Positions 20,562 through 29,070 of a DNA stretch of 64,000 bases are shown piece by piece (position 1 is the stretch's first letter; the number at the start of each line of letters is the position of its first letter). A model generated the notes under the pieces. That model saw nothing but the letters and a program-made list of their open reading frames with translations, had not been told where the DNA came from and searched no databases. Source of the stretch: Erwinia persicina. GTDB taxonomy: Bacteria > Pseudomonadota > Gammaproteobacteria > Enterobacterales > Enterobacteriaceae. The position numbers and the translations under genes were made by a program. The DNA lies in NCBI RefSeq assembly GCF_014838825.1, contig NZ_JACYMO010000004.1, positions 62,001 through 126,000 on the forward strand, given 5' to 3'.

Positions 20562-20592
20562 AAAAGCCCTGACGGAGATCGCCAGGGCTTTT
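20562..20592. terminator. Bidirectional terminator-like hairpin
   Basis: A perfect 10-bp stem, AAAAGCCCTG and CAGGGCTTTT, around an 11-nt loop. The A4/T4 arms allow termination on either strand. No gene ends here; it may end an unrecognised minus-strand transcript or protect the cspA promoter from read-through. Confidence 0.65.
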
Positions 20593-21299
20593 AGGTTACT
20601 GCTAACTCAAAATTTAACATTAACGAACTTAACAAGTTTTACTGCTATTAATACTTCGTTGAATGTACGTGTTTATTACGGACAGTATTAGTGACTAAAA
20701 TTCTAACTTACCTCCATAAATGACAGTTAACATCATCATGCCAGTCAACAGACATGGCGGTTTAAACAAGTACACACCCATCGCGACGTAGACTCTTTGA
20801 TACGTGGCTCGACTTCTGTTGCGACGATAACAAAAAGTGTCACAACCTCCAGACTTGCTTGCATCGGTAAAACATGGCCTTATGTCGTCGCGTTACGTTC
20901 CCACCCTGCGATTTTGCAACTGACTGCATGGCCTTGAAGCAGTGTCGGCGTAAGAAAAAATAATCTGAACACTTACGACAACATTCCCATACTAAAATAC
21001 TTCGTGACCTTCATCGCATATATATCTGTTACTCTTTACTGCATCACAGCCGGGTAATATTTGCCTGCTGTGGGATCCAATTTACTGCTTTAAAAACCAG
21101 AGTCAATACTGTTTTTAATAACATGTAATTATTATCAGTATTAAAAGACGTCCCAGTTCACATAATGGGCCAATGTGGTGATATTAGCGCCAATTGTCAG
21201 GAAAAATAGACGTTATTATTATCCCCGAAGGTAAAAACCCCACTGAAAATCAATATTCATGCCACATCAGAAAGCTCTGACAATTTAAGGGGAAGCGCA
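20593..21299. other. Long AT-rich region without a recognised gene
   Basis: About 0.7 kb, visibly richer in A+T than its surroundings. On the minus strand a 28-codon frame (20781-20695, beginning MGVYLFKPPCLLTG) is followed about 100 bp later by the terminator at 20562-20592. It has no good ribosome site and no recognisable homology, so I do not call it a gene. The region may contain a small RNA or decayed DNA. Confidence 0.4.
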
Positions 21300-21365
21300 A
21301 TGTCCGCTTTATTGATCAATGATGAATGGACGGCGCAATCAGTCCCCTGCTCACGCACATTTTGA
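21300..21365 (+). pseudogene. Possible relic of an aldehyde dehydrogenase start
   Basis: A 21-codon frame with a good ribosome site (AAGGGG, 7 bases upstream of ATG) encodes MSALLINDEWTAQ and ends after RTF. The N-terminus resembles that of NAD-dependent aldehyde dehydrogenases (LLIN.EW...TF), and the frame stops where their conserved body would begin. It could be a truncated relic, a leader peptide, or chance. It precedes the crotonase gene by 43 bp. Confidence 0.2.
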
Positions 21366-21408
21366 CGTGATACACTCGCCTTTACCTGCTAAACCGCTGT
21401 GAGCCACC

Positions 21409-22191
21409 ATGAATACCCCTCTACCGAACACCCAGTTGGTCCGCTGCGACCGCCCGACCGCACACGTGGCGCGCCTGACACTAAACCGCCCCGTCGCCGG
21501 TAACGCCTACAATGCCATGATGATTGCGGAGTTTGAAGCCTGCCTGCAGTGGTGCGAACAGCAGTCCGATATCCGCACCGTGCTGCTGACCGGCAGCGGG
21601 ACGGTATTCTGTGGCGGAGCCGATTTGCAGGAAGCGTTTACCGACGGCGGTAAAGGGCTGCTTAACTCACATGGCGGCTATAATCCGCTCCAGTATACCC
21701 CCCGGCGGAAAATCTGGGTGGCCGTACTGAACGGGCATGCCTTTGGTGGCGGTCTTGAGCTGGCGCTGGAGTGTGATTTTATCGTGGCGACAGACCAGGT
21801 AAAAATCGCCCTGCCGGAGGTTAAACACGGCCTGTTACCGCTGGGTGGAGGAATTGGCCAGCTGGCTACCCGGCTACCTGCCAGCCTGGCCAAGGAAATG
21901 CTGTTAACCGGCGAACCGGTGGACGCCGCACGTGCGCTGGCGCTGGGTCTTTTTTATCAGGTTACCCCGGCGGAAGATCTGCTGGAAACCGCGCTGGCGC
22001 TGGCCGCACGTCTTAACCGTCATTCTCCGCTGGCCGTTCAGGCCTGTAATGCGCTGCTCAGGCAGGCGCTGGCAGCCGATCTTCGCCAGCAGAGTGAGGC
22101 TGAGTTAGCGCAACTGCAGCAGAGTGAAGACTATCAGGAAAGCCTGCGCGCTTTTACTGAGCAGCGCAGGCCGCTGTGGACGGGAAAATAG
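21409..22191 (+). CDS. Enoyl-CoA hydratase/isomerase family protein
   Basis: 260 residues of the crotonase superfamily. The oxyanion-hole segment is FCGGADLQ (67-74), and GHAFGGGLELALECDF (109-124) follows. Both hydratase glutamates appear to be present: E117 in GGGLE and E137 in LPEVKHGLLPLGGG, so true 2-enoyl-CoA hydration is plausible. The physiological substrate is unknown. It converges with the thiolase gene with only seven bases between stops, and forms part of a local acyl-CoA gene set (thiolase, ligase, thioesterase, enoyl-reductase-like protein). Confidence 0.85.
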   Translation: MNTPLPNTQLVRCDRPTAHVARLTLNRPVAGNAYNAMMIAEFEACLQWCEQQSDIRTVLLTGSGTVFCGGADLQEAFTDGGKGLLNSHGGYNPLQYTPRRKIWVAVLNGHAFGGGLELALECDFIVATDQVKIALPEVKHGLLPLGGGIGQLATRLPASLAKEMLLTGEPVDAARALALGLFYQVTPAEDLLETALALAARLNRHSPLAVQACNALLRQALAADLRQQSEAELAQLQQSEDYQESLRAFTEQRRPLWTGK

Positions 22192-22198
22192 TGCGGCT

Positions 22199-23404
22199 TC
22201 AGATCGATACAGCCTGGAATAACGCGCTTAGCCCGAGGCCCCCGGCAATGCCCAGCATGGCCAGGCCAAAACCTTCTCCGTCCGGCTCCGCCAGCAGCTG
22301 GCTGAACAGTCGCGTGACCATGATTGCGCCGGAGGCACCGTAGGGATGGCCCAGCGCAATCGCTCCGCCCTGTAAGTTAATGCGCTGCTCATCAATACCC
22401 AGTGCATCAACCGACCCCAGCACCTGGGCAGCAAAGGCTTCGTTAAATTCAATCACCGCGATGTGGCCGATGGTCAGAGCCGGCTGGCGGGCCAGCAATT
22501 TTTGCGTGGCAGGTACCGGCCCGAGACCAAGCAGGTTAGGGTCGACGCCGGCACTACAGGCATCGGCAAAAAGCAGCCCGCGGGTAAAGCCGCACTCGCG
22601 GGCTTTGCGACGGCTCATCACCAGCATCAGCGACGCGCCGTCGTTGAGCGGGCAGCAGTTGCCCGCCGTCACCGTCCCTCCAGCGGCAAACGCCGGGGGC
22701 AGCGCCGCCAGTTTCTCCAGCGATGTGTTGGCGCGAGGACACTCATCCACCGCCACCCACTGCCCTTTCACGCTGACCGGTACAATTTCCTGACGGAACG
22801 CTCCCTGCTGTTGGGCGGCCAGCGCACGCTGATGGCTGCGCAGGGCAAAGCGATCCTGTCGTTCACGGCTGATGCCGCACTGGCACGCTACATTTTCCGC
22901 CGCGATCCCCATCTCCGGGTCACCAATATCATCCGGGGAGAACTGTGCGCGGCCGTAAAAACGCGGCATCTGCTTCAGCGAGGCGGGCTTTTCCACCCGC
23001 CACGGCGCGGTACTGACGCTTTCGACGCCCCCCGCCAGATAACACTCCCCCGCCCGGGCCTGCACCAGGCGGCAAGCCTGGATCACAGCTTCCAGCCCGG
23101 AGCCGCACTGACGATCCACCGTCACCGCCGGAACGGAGAGCGGCACGCCCGCCGCCAGTGCCGCCAGCCTGGCAATATTGCCGCCGCCGCCGGTCGCATT
23201 GCCGATGATGACCTCATCTATGGCGTTAAAACCCGGCGGCAATGCTGCCATGATGTGCTCAAACAGAGGGGCCAGTAGCCCTTCCATCGGTACTCCGGCA
23301 AAAACACCGTAGGCCCTGCCGACGGGCGTGCGCCGCGCCACTACAATCACCGGCTTCGCGTCATCGTCAGGCTGATAATTCAGTAAGCTCTGTGCTGCTG
23401 CCAT
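22199..23404 (-). CDS. Thiolase family protein lacking the C-terminal catalytic Cys
   Basis: 401 residues of the thiolase superfamily. The nucleophilic cysteine is present in VDRQCGSGLEA (about residue 95-100), as are EFNEAFAAQVLG and the catalytic histidine in GGAIALGHPYGASGA. The usual C-terminal motif (LCIGGGMG) reads LGIAGGLG, so the second catalytic cysteine is replaced by glycine. That residue acts as the acid/base in degradative and biosynthetic thiolases, so the reaction may differ from plain 3-ketoacyl-CoA thiolysis. The ATG has AGGA nine bases upstream and overlaps the ligase gene by 38 bp, indicating tight coupling. Confidence 0.8.
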   Translation of the reverse strand: MAAAQSLLNYQPDDDAKPVIVVARRTPVGRAYGVFAGVPMEGLLAPLFEHIMAALPPGFNAIDEVIIGNATGGGGNIARLAALAAGVPLSVPAVTVDRQCGSGLEAVIQACRLVQARAGECYLAGGVESVSTAPWRVEKPASLKQMPRFYGRAQFSPDDIGDPEMGIAAENVACQCGISRERQDRFALRSHQRALAAQQQGAFRQEIVPVSVKGQWVAVDECPRANTSLEKLAALPPAFAAGGTVTAGNCCPLNDGASLMLVMSRRKARECGFTRGLLFADACSAGVDPNLLGLGPVPATQKLLARQPALTIGHIAVIEFNEAFAAQVLGSVDALGIDEQRINLQGGAIALGHPYGASGAIMVTRLFSQLLAEPDGEGFGLAMLGIAGGLGLSALFQAVSI

Positions 23405-24878
23405 GTTGTGCGATCCTTTTTTCCAGCCCGGCGCGCTCGATTTTGCCGCCCGGCGTCAGCGGCCAGCGCGTAATATGATAAAACTGGTGGGGTTGTTTAT
23501 ATTTTGCCAGCACTGAACGACAGCGCTGGGGGAGCAGATGCAGATCGTCCGCCGCCGCTTCCACGATGGCCACCATCTTTTTGCCCGCATACTCATCATC
23601 AACGGCAATCACCACCGCTTCAATAATGCCCGGCAGTGATTTAATCGCGGACTCTATTTCGGCAAGATAAATATTATTCCCCCCGCTGAGGATCATATTT
23701 CCCCGGCGACCAATCACGTGCAGGCACTGTTTTTCATCCAGATAACCGATATCCCCTGCCGTCGCTATAGCGCCCTGTTTCACAAAGGCGCTGCCCTCAT
23801 CGCCCCATAGATACCGGTCGATAATTTGTTCGCTGCGGATATAAATGGTTCCGGGCTGATTGTGCGACAGTCGCTTACCGTCATCATCACAGATGCTGAT
23901 GTGTACGCCGGGAAACGCCTGCCCGACCGTCGCCAGCGAAGCCTGGATGTCGGCCTCATCCGGCGTGGACACGGCGATAAAACCGAGTTCAGAAGCCCCG
24001 TAATACTCCTGTATCCGCGCGGCGGGAAACAGCATCCGGGCCTGACGATAGTGGTTCAGTTCCAGCTTAGCGCCGGCGCTGACCAGACCGCGCAGGCTGG
24101 GGCAGGCTGCGGACCCCACAGCGCGGGCAAATCCGGCGATCATCGTGGGCACGACCACCAACCGTTCAATCTGCTGCCGGGCGATCAACGCCAGTACGGA
24201 TTCCGGTTGCCACCGGCCGGGGCTGTAAAAGGTCCCCCCCGCGTACAGCGTTTCGTTCAGGCAATACAGTCCAATGCCGTTTGAAAGCGGGCCGGGAAAC
24301 AGCGTCGAAGGGCCTCCCTGCAGGCCAAAGATCGCTTCGCCGTTTTCCAGGCTGGCCCGCCAGGATCGCCGCGAACGGATAAACGCTTTAGGCAGGCTGG
24401 TGGTGCCGGAGGTAAAGTTGATTAAAAACGGCGTCCCGGCCTGCATCCCCCCGGTAAAGGCGCTATCGTCCGATACATCAGGGTGGCTTTGCCCGCCGTC
24501 GATATCCCGCCAGCGAACCGACAATCGGTCGGCCTGCGCTTTCAACGTCTGATCCCCGGCTGGCAGCAGCAGGCAATCAGGATTAAGCCTGTGCAGGATG
24601 TCATTCAGCTGCGCTGCGGGCGTCTGCGGGTCGATAATAGCGGCGGTAAAAGGCTGGGCGCTGGCGGCCAGCCAGGCCACGGGAAAGGTAATATCATTCC
24701 CGGCGGCAATAGCAACAATCCCGCTGCCGCCGGCAGGCCTTTCACGCAAGAGGGTTTGGTAAAGCGCCAGTGCGCTCTGCCACAGCTGCTGCCAGCTCAG
24801 GGTGGCACCGGCAATATCCACAGCGATCTGCGCAGGATGGCGCTCCGCATGGTATTTTACTTTGTCATGTACCGGCAT
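23367..24878 (-). CDS. AMP-binding acyl-CoA ligase
   Basis: 503 residues of the ANL adenylating family. The P-loop-like motif is INFTSGTTSLPKAFIRS (A3 core; G is replaced by S after TSGTT), followed by YYGASELGF (A5), GDIGYLDEKQCLHVIGRRGNMILSGGNNIY (A7/A8 hinge) and a C-terminal PGGKIER with the catalytic lysine (A10). It probably activates a carboxylic acid to its CoA thioester via an acyl-adenylate. The substrate cannot be inferred. It begins five bases after the thioesterase stop and overlaps the thiolase start, so the three genes form an operon. Confidence 0.85.
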   Translation of the reverse strand: MPVHDKVKYHAERHPAQIAVDIAGATLSWQQLWQSALALYQTLLRERPAGGSGIVAIAAGNDITFPVAWLAASAQPFTAAIIDPQTPAAQLNDILHRLNPDCLLLPAGDQTLKAQADRLSVRWRDIDGGQSHPDVSDDSAFTGGMQAGTPFLINFTSGTTSLPKAFIRSRRSWRASLENGEAIFGLQGGPSTLFPGPLSNGIGLYCLNETLYAGGTFYSPGRWQPESVLALIARQQIERLVVVPTMIAGFARAVGSAACPSLRGLVSAGAKLELNHYRQARMLFPAARIQEYYGASELGFIAVSTPDEADIQASLATVGQAFPGVHISICDDDGKRLSHNQPGTIYIRSEQIIDRYLWGDEGSAFVKQGAIATAGDIGYLDEKQCLHVIGRRGNMILSGGNNIYLAEIESAIKSLPGIIEAVVIAVDDEYAGKKMVAIVEAAADDLHLLPQRCRSVLAKYKQPHQFYHITRWPLTPGGKIERAGLEKRIAQHGSSTELTELSA

Positions 24879-24883
24879 AACAC

Positions 24884-25315
24884 TCAGGCCCCGGCAAACG
24901 AAAAGTGGTGCATCAGCGCCTGACGTGCTTCATCGGGGATGGGGCAGGGTTTATGATCCGTCAGCCCCACGCATACCCAGATTAATTTCCCCTCGGCGCT
25001 CAGCGTGGTGCGATCCTCACACATTAAGCGGATGGTAAAAATCAAACTGCTGTTACCCATTTTCTCAATCAGTACCTGAGGGATAACAACATCGTCCACC
25101 GACAGGGGATGAAAGAATGTGGCTTCACATTTTTTGACATGATAGGCAACGCCTGCGGTATGCGGGCGAAATAAAGGCAGAATTTCAGCACGGCGAAAGG
25201 CATTGACGACGGCATCTTCACAATAATCTAAATAGACTGAATTATGCACGTGGCCGTTTAAATCTATATCCCGCATTGATACGCGAAATGCTTCGCTATT
25301 ATACTGTTCCTGCAT
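24884..25315 (-). CDS. Acyl-CoA thioesterase, 4HBT hot-dog fold
   Basis: About 143 residues from ATG 25315 (MQEQYNSEAFRVSMRD); ATG 25324 is equally possible and the frame is open to 25408. The 4-hydroxybenzoyl-CoA thioesterase/YbgC pattern is clear: RDIDLNGHVHNSVYLDYCEDAVVNAF with the putative catalytic Asp before the HVHN turn. It should hydrolyse an acyl-CoA. It is first in the thioesterase-ligase-thiolase operon. Its start lies only about 46 bp from the divergent MDR gene, so their promoters must overlap. Confidence 0.82.
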   Translation of the reverse strand: MQEQYNSEAFRVSMRDIDLNGHVHNSVYLDYCEDAVVNAFRRAEILPLFRPHTAGVAYHVKKCEATFFHPLSVDDVVIPQVLIEKMGNSSLIFTIRLMCEDRTTLSAEGKLIWVCVGLTDHKPCPIPDEARQALMHHFSFAGA

Positions 25316-25361
25316 AAAAATCATAAACCTGTAAACCGGACAACACGAAAGAAAATATACC

Positions 25362-26348
25362 ATGAAAGAGACTTTATTCACCAGAGCCGTCGTCCGGGAG
25401 TTCGGCAATATCAGTCACGTTATGCAGCTTGAACAACAGGCTTTGACGCCATTAGCCACAGGCCAGGTCCGGGTTAAAATGGCGTTTGCCACTATTAACC
25501 CCTCCGATATTATTACGATTTCCGGGGCCTATCGTTCGCGTATCACCCTGCCCTTTGTGCCCGGGTTTGAGGGCATGGGCCGGATCAGCCAGAGCGACGA
25601 TCCCAGCCTGCGCGTCGGCCAGCGCGTCCTGCCGGTGGGCAGCATGGGCGCATGGCAACACTATAAAGACAGCGATCCGCAGTGGTGCTTTACCCTGCCT
25701 GACTTTGTCACCGACCAGCAGGCGGCAACCAGCTATGTTAACCCGATGACCGCGCTGCTGATGCTGACAGAAGCGCTTGAGCGCTCATCGGGGATGCGGA
25801 TTATTATCAATGCGGCCAATTCGGCCATCGGCAAAATGCTGATCCGCATCGCCAACCACCTGGGGCTGAAGCCGATCGCCATCGTACGAAAAGCTGAAAA
25901 CCTCAGCCTGTTTCACGGCTGTGCCACCGAGCAGGTGTTGAACAGCAGTGCGGAGACGTACCCGCAGGCGCTGGCTGCCATTGCCCGTCAGGGGGGGGCA
26001 GCCGCCATCCTCGACTGCATTGGCGGTGAAGCGTCGCTGATGCTGGCACAGGCGCTGATGCCGGGCGGGCAGTTTATCCACTACGGCCTGCTGTCCGGCC
26101 AGCCGATACCGGCCACCTTCTGGCGCAGCCGTCCGGATATTCGTTTTTCCAACTTCCATCTGCGGTTATGGGTACATCATCATGATAAGGCGCTGGTACA
26201 GCGCAGGATCAATGAAGTGATGACGCTGATCCGCGACGGTGTAATTGCCACCGATATAGTGGCCGAATATGCGCTGGAGGAGATCGATAAAGCGGTCAGA
26301 GACGTGCAGTCCGGCGAGCTGAAAGGGAAAATTTTACTGCGGCTCTGA
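25362..26348 (+). CDS. MDR-family oxidoreductase, 2-enoyl thioester reductase-like
   Basis: 328 residues of the medium-chain dehydrogenase/reductase superfamily, most like the MECR/Etr enoyl-thioester reductases and quinone oxidoreductases: MAFATINPSDIITISGAYRSR at the N-terminus, VPGFEGMG, and the NADPH-binding INAANSAIGKMLIRIA. The zinc-ligand cysteines of true alcohol dehydrogenases are not evident. In this context reduction of a 2-enoyl-CoA is a reasonable inference. It is divergent from the thioesterase operon across a very short gap. A hairpin at 26368 separates it from bioY. Confidence 0.78.
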   Translation: MKETLFTRAVVREFGNISHVMQLEQQALTPLATGQVRVKMAFATINPSDIITISGAYRSRITLPFVPGFEGMGRISQSDDPSLRVGQRVLPVGSMGAWQHYKDSDPQWCFTLPDFVTDQQAATSYVNPMTALLMLTEALERSSGMRIIINAANSAIGKMLIRIANHLGLKPIAIVRKAENLSLFHGCATEQVLNSSAETYPQALAAIARQGGAAAILDCIGGEASLMLAQALMPGGQFIHYGLLSGQPIPATFWRSRPDIRFSNFHLRLWVHHHDKALVQRRINEVMTLIRDGVIATDIVAEYALEEIDKAVRDVQSGELKGKILLRL

Positions 26349-26367
26349 GGCGGGATAGCTGTAATCA

Positions 26368-26393
26368 GGGCCGACCGAAAAGACGATCGGCCT
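26368..26393. terminator. GATCGGCC hairpin between convergent MDR gene and bioY
   Basis: GGCCGACCG and CGATCGGCC pair with one mismatch around a 6-nt loop. It is the fourth member of the hairpin group also seen at 7124, 11905 and 16357. Confidence 0.6.
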
Positions 26394-26410
26394 CTTCAAC
26401 TGCCTGTGGC

Positions 26411-26950
26411 TCAGCCTAACGTGGGGTACGCCCGGCGCACGGCACGGACAATCAGCACCGCCAGCACCACCTTCACCATATCCCCCGGCAGGAAACCCAG
26501 TGAGCCCAGCGCGGCCTGCTTAAGGGGTAACCCGGCCATCACGGCAATCCACGGAATGCCCGCAGAGTAAATCACCACGACGCCCCCCAGTGTCAGGATC
26601 AGCCCTTCCCTGACCACCGTCAGCGAGCGCAGGAAGCGCTGGTAGAGATAACCTATCAGCAGCGCCGCCAGCGGCCACGCCAGAAGAAAGCCCCCGCTCG
26701 GGCCAAAGAAGATCCCCAGACCGCCACGGCCTCCCGCCAGCAGCGGCAGGCCAACTGCCACCAGCACGACAAACAGCACCATCGCCAGCGCGCCGCGTCT
26801 GGCACCAGCAATCGCCCCCGCCAGCATGGGGCCTAAGGTCTGGGCGGTGATCGGCACCGCAATCACCGGCAGGCTGAATGCCGGGAACAAGCCCAGCGCA
26901 GCGGTGATCGCGGCGAAAAGCGCAATATAAACAATATCTCGGGTGGACAT
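26411..26950 (-). CDS. bioY: Biotin transporter substrate-binding subunit BioY
   Basis: 179 residues, very hydrophobic, with about six membrane helices. BioY is the S-component that binds biotin in an energy-coupling-factor transporter. Family marks are IAVPITAQTLGPMLAGAIAGARRGALAM and GGLGIFFGPSGGFLLAWP. The start codon overlaps the bioN stop by one base. With bioN and bioM this is a complete class I ECF biotin uptake system; E. coli lacks it at this locus. Confidence 0.9.
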   Translation of the reverse strand: MSTRDIVYIALFAAITAALGLFPAFSLPVIAVPITAQTLGPMLAGAIAGARRGALAMVLFVVLVAVGLPLLAGGRGGLGIFFGPSGGFLLAWPLAALLIGYLYQRFLRSLTVVREGLILTLGGVVVIYSAGIPWIAVMAGLPLKQAALGSLGFLPGDMVKVVLAVLIVRAVRRAYPTLG

Positions 26951-27594
26951 TACGATCCTCTCACTTTCTCTGCATCGGTACGCTCAGGGCGCAGTTTGGG
27001 GTCCCAGGCACGGGCTTCCAGCGCTGCCGCAATATCATCGGCCATCTTCAGGGTGCGAACGATCACCGGGATAGCAATGGCAATGACGCTGCGATCCAGC
27101 CCGCGCGCTTTTTGCGCTTCGCGCACTTCAGCCACGATGGCCGCCAGTACCGGAATAAACCGCATCGCCAGCGACAGCGCCAGGCTGACCTTCGCCGGAT
27201 TGATACGTAAATAACGCAGCCAGAACAGACCTTTCTCCAGCGCGTCAATCATCTCAGTGGTACGCGTGGTAAGGGTCACCAGCGCCGCCATCAGCATCAG
27301 CGCCGCCAGCCGGGCAATCACCAGCACGCCGGACTGCCAGTTCACCATCCACCACTGCACGGCAAACAACAGTGCCAGCACCCACAGCAGCGGCTTAAGC
27401 TGCAGCAGCATGATATGCGGTGAGATACGCGCCAGCGGATAGCACAGTCCCACCAGCAGCAGGGCGACCAGCGAAGTTTCCAGGCGCGGGAAGACAAACA
27501 GTAGCGTGCCCAGCAGCGCCAGGGTGAGGATCTTCAGCCCCGGCGGCAAGCGATGTATGATCGAATGTCCCGGAATATAATCACTCAACATCAT
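26950..27594 (-). CDS. bioN: ECF transporter transmembrane subunit BioN
   Basis: 214 residues. The EcfT/CbiQ-type membrane coupling subunit links BioY to the ATPase. It has hydrophobic segments in the N-terminal two thirds and the characteristic cytosolic motifs KARGLD and ALEARAWDP, which contain the Ala-Arg signatures that dock to the ATPase grooves. It overlaps bioM by four bases and bioY by one base, so all three genes should be translated together. Confidence 0.9.
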   Translation of the reverse strand: MMLSDYIPGHSIIHRLPPGLKILTLALLGTLLFVFPRLETSLVALLLVGLCYPLARISPHIMLLQLKPLLWVLALLFAVQWWMVNWQSGVLVIARLAALMLMAALVTLTTRTTEMIDALEKGLFWLRYLRINPAKVSLALSLAMRFIPVLAAIVAEVREAQKARGLDRSVIAIAIPVIVRTLKMADDIAAALEARAWDPKLRPERTDAEKVRGS

Positions 27595-28265
27595 GACATC
27601 ATCCTGACATACTCTTTCAATGCTATGTGAGGCAGATCATCAATCACCACCTGACCGTGGTCAAACACCAGTACGCGGTCAAAATCCTGCAAAAACTCCA
27701 GATCGTGGGACACCACGATAGCCGTCTGGTCGAGATCGGCAATCGCCTGCGCAATACGCCGCTTGTTGCGCAGATCGAGCAGCGTAGTCGGTTCATCGAA
27801 AACGATATATTCTGGCTCCATGACCAGCACCCCGGAGATGGCCAGCAGCTGCTTCTGCCCGCCGCTAAGGAGATGTGCCGGATGCTGACGCAGGTCCTGC
27901 ATGTCATAGCGCGCCAGCGCCGCATCGGTGCGTTCGCGGATCACCTGTTTCGACAGTCCGAGGTTTTTCATACCGAAGGCGAGATCTTCCTCCACCACCG
28001 GGAAGACAATCTGGTTGTCCGGGTTCTGGAACACAAACCCAACCTTCCGCCGCACCGCTTTCCCCTGCTGACGGGTGTTCAATCCGTCAACCCGCACCTC
28101 GCCCTGTTGGGGTAATAACAGGCCGTTCAGCAGGCGGGCAAAAGTGCTTTTGCCACAGCCGTTGCTGCCGACAATGCCGATGCGTTTTTCCGTGAGTTGC
28201 AAATGAAGGTTATCGAGGACTTTCCGTTCGCCGTAAGCATGCGAGACCCCTTTCAGTTCCAGCAT
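27591..28265 (-). CDS. bioM: ECF transporter ATP-binding subunit BioM
   Basis: 224 residues, the compact length of ECF ATPases. Walker A is GSNGCGKST, the Q-loop is [22 protein letters not shown], the signature [10 protein letters not shown], and Walker B-like [18 protein letters not shown], with the switch His in VVSHD. It powers biotin uptake through BioN and BioY. It is preceded 13 bp upstream by an SDR gene on the same strand, so the operon is SDR-bioM-bioN-bioY. No BirA operator was found upstream. Confidence 0.9.
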   Translation of the reverse strand: MLELKGVSHAYGERKVLDNLHLQLTEKRIGIVGSNGCGKSTFARLLNGLLLPQQGEVRVDGLNTRQQGKAVRRKVGFVFQNPDNQIVFPVVEEDLAFGMKNLGLSKQVIRERTDAALARYDMQDLRQHPAHLLSGGQKQLLAISGVLVMEPEYIVFDEPTTLLDLRNKRRIAQAIADLDQTAIVVSHDLEFLQDFDRVLVFDHGQVVIDDLPHIALKEYVRMMS

Positions 28266-28278
28266 AATACCTCCTGGT

Positions 28279-28983
28279 TCAGACAGGTTGACGCGGACGA
28301 TACTGCCGCCCGATGGTCAGCTGCTCCACCACTGCAGCAGGAGACAACGACATCACAAAGTCCACGGCGCGACAGAGGTCGTCGGTGCTCAGCATCTCGT
28401 CGACTGTCAGGCCAGAGCCCTGTGCCATATCGGTGTCCACGACATCGGGGCACAGCGTGGTCACTTTAATCCCCTGTGCGCCCAGCTCACGGGCAATCGA
28501 ACGGCTGTATCCGACCAGCGCGTGTTTGCTGGCGGCATAGCTGGCCACGCTGCCGTAAGGCTGTACGCCACTGACGGAGGCAAGATTAAAGATGCGCCCC
28601 TCAGCGGATTTCAGCAGCCACGGGGTACACAGCTGGCACAGATGGTGGATAGCGGTCACGTTAGTGGCAAGCAGCGCGCTGAAATCAGACAGCGGGGTCT
28701 GCGTAGAGCCGGGACGAAAAATGCCGGCGGCGTTGATCAGTACATCAAGCTGGCGGTTCGCGGCCAGCGCCTGCGGCACCTGCTGTGCAATAGCAGGATA
28801 ATCACACACGTCGAGCGCCAGCGTCTGTACGCGGGCAGGATCGAAGGTGCTGGCTAAGGCGTTCAGCGCCTGCGCATTCCGTGCAATTAATATCAGGTGG
28901 TAGCCCTGCGCATAAAAATGGCGGGCAAGATGGTGGCCGATACCGCGTGAGGCACCGGTGATCAGGGCAACTTTACTGGACAC
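28279..28983 (-). CDS. SDR family oxidoreductase
   Basis: 234 residues, classical short-chain dehydrogenase/reductase. The cofactor motif is TGASRGIG near the start, NAAG follows, and the catalytic tetrad includes S in LASVSG and YAASK (Y and K). The substrate is unknown; a 3-oxoacyl reductase role is possible given the nearby acyl-CoA genes, but this is speculation. It is the first gene of the run into bioMNY. Confidence 0.82.
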   Translation of the reverse strand: MSSKVALITGASRGIGHHLARHFYAQGYHLILIARNAQALNALASTFDPARVQTLALDVCDYPAIAQQVPQALAANRQLDVLINAAGIFRPGSTQTPLSDFSALLATNVTAIHHLCQLCTPWLLKSAEGRIFNLASVSGVQPYGSVASYAASKHALVGYSRSIARELGAQGIKVTTLCPDVVDTDMAQGSGLTVDEMLSTDDLCRAVDFVMSLSPAAVVEQLTIGRQYRPRQPV

Positions 28984-29070
28984 AACAAGCCTTTTTACCG
29001 GTCAGAAATTGCCTGCAAAGATACGCGATTTTGCGGCATTCTGCGCGGTTTTTTCGGCGTAGCAGATAGC

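Noticed and set aside
20695-20781. 28-codon minus-strand frame (MGVYLFKPP...)
   Set aside because: No good ribosome site, no known homology, and atypical composition. Kept only as a note in the gap entry.
28984-29040. BirA operator upstream of the SDR-bioMNY operon
   Set aside because: No TTGTAAACC / GGTTTACAA pair was found here; only a TAAACC half-motif occurs at the thioesterase/MDR gap, without its partner.
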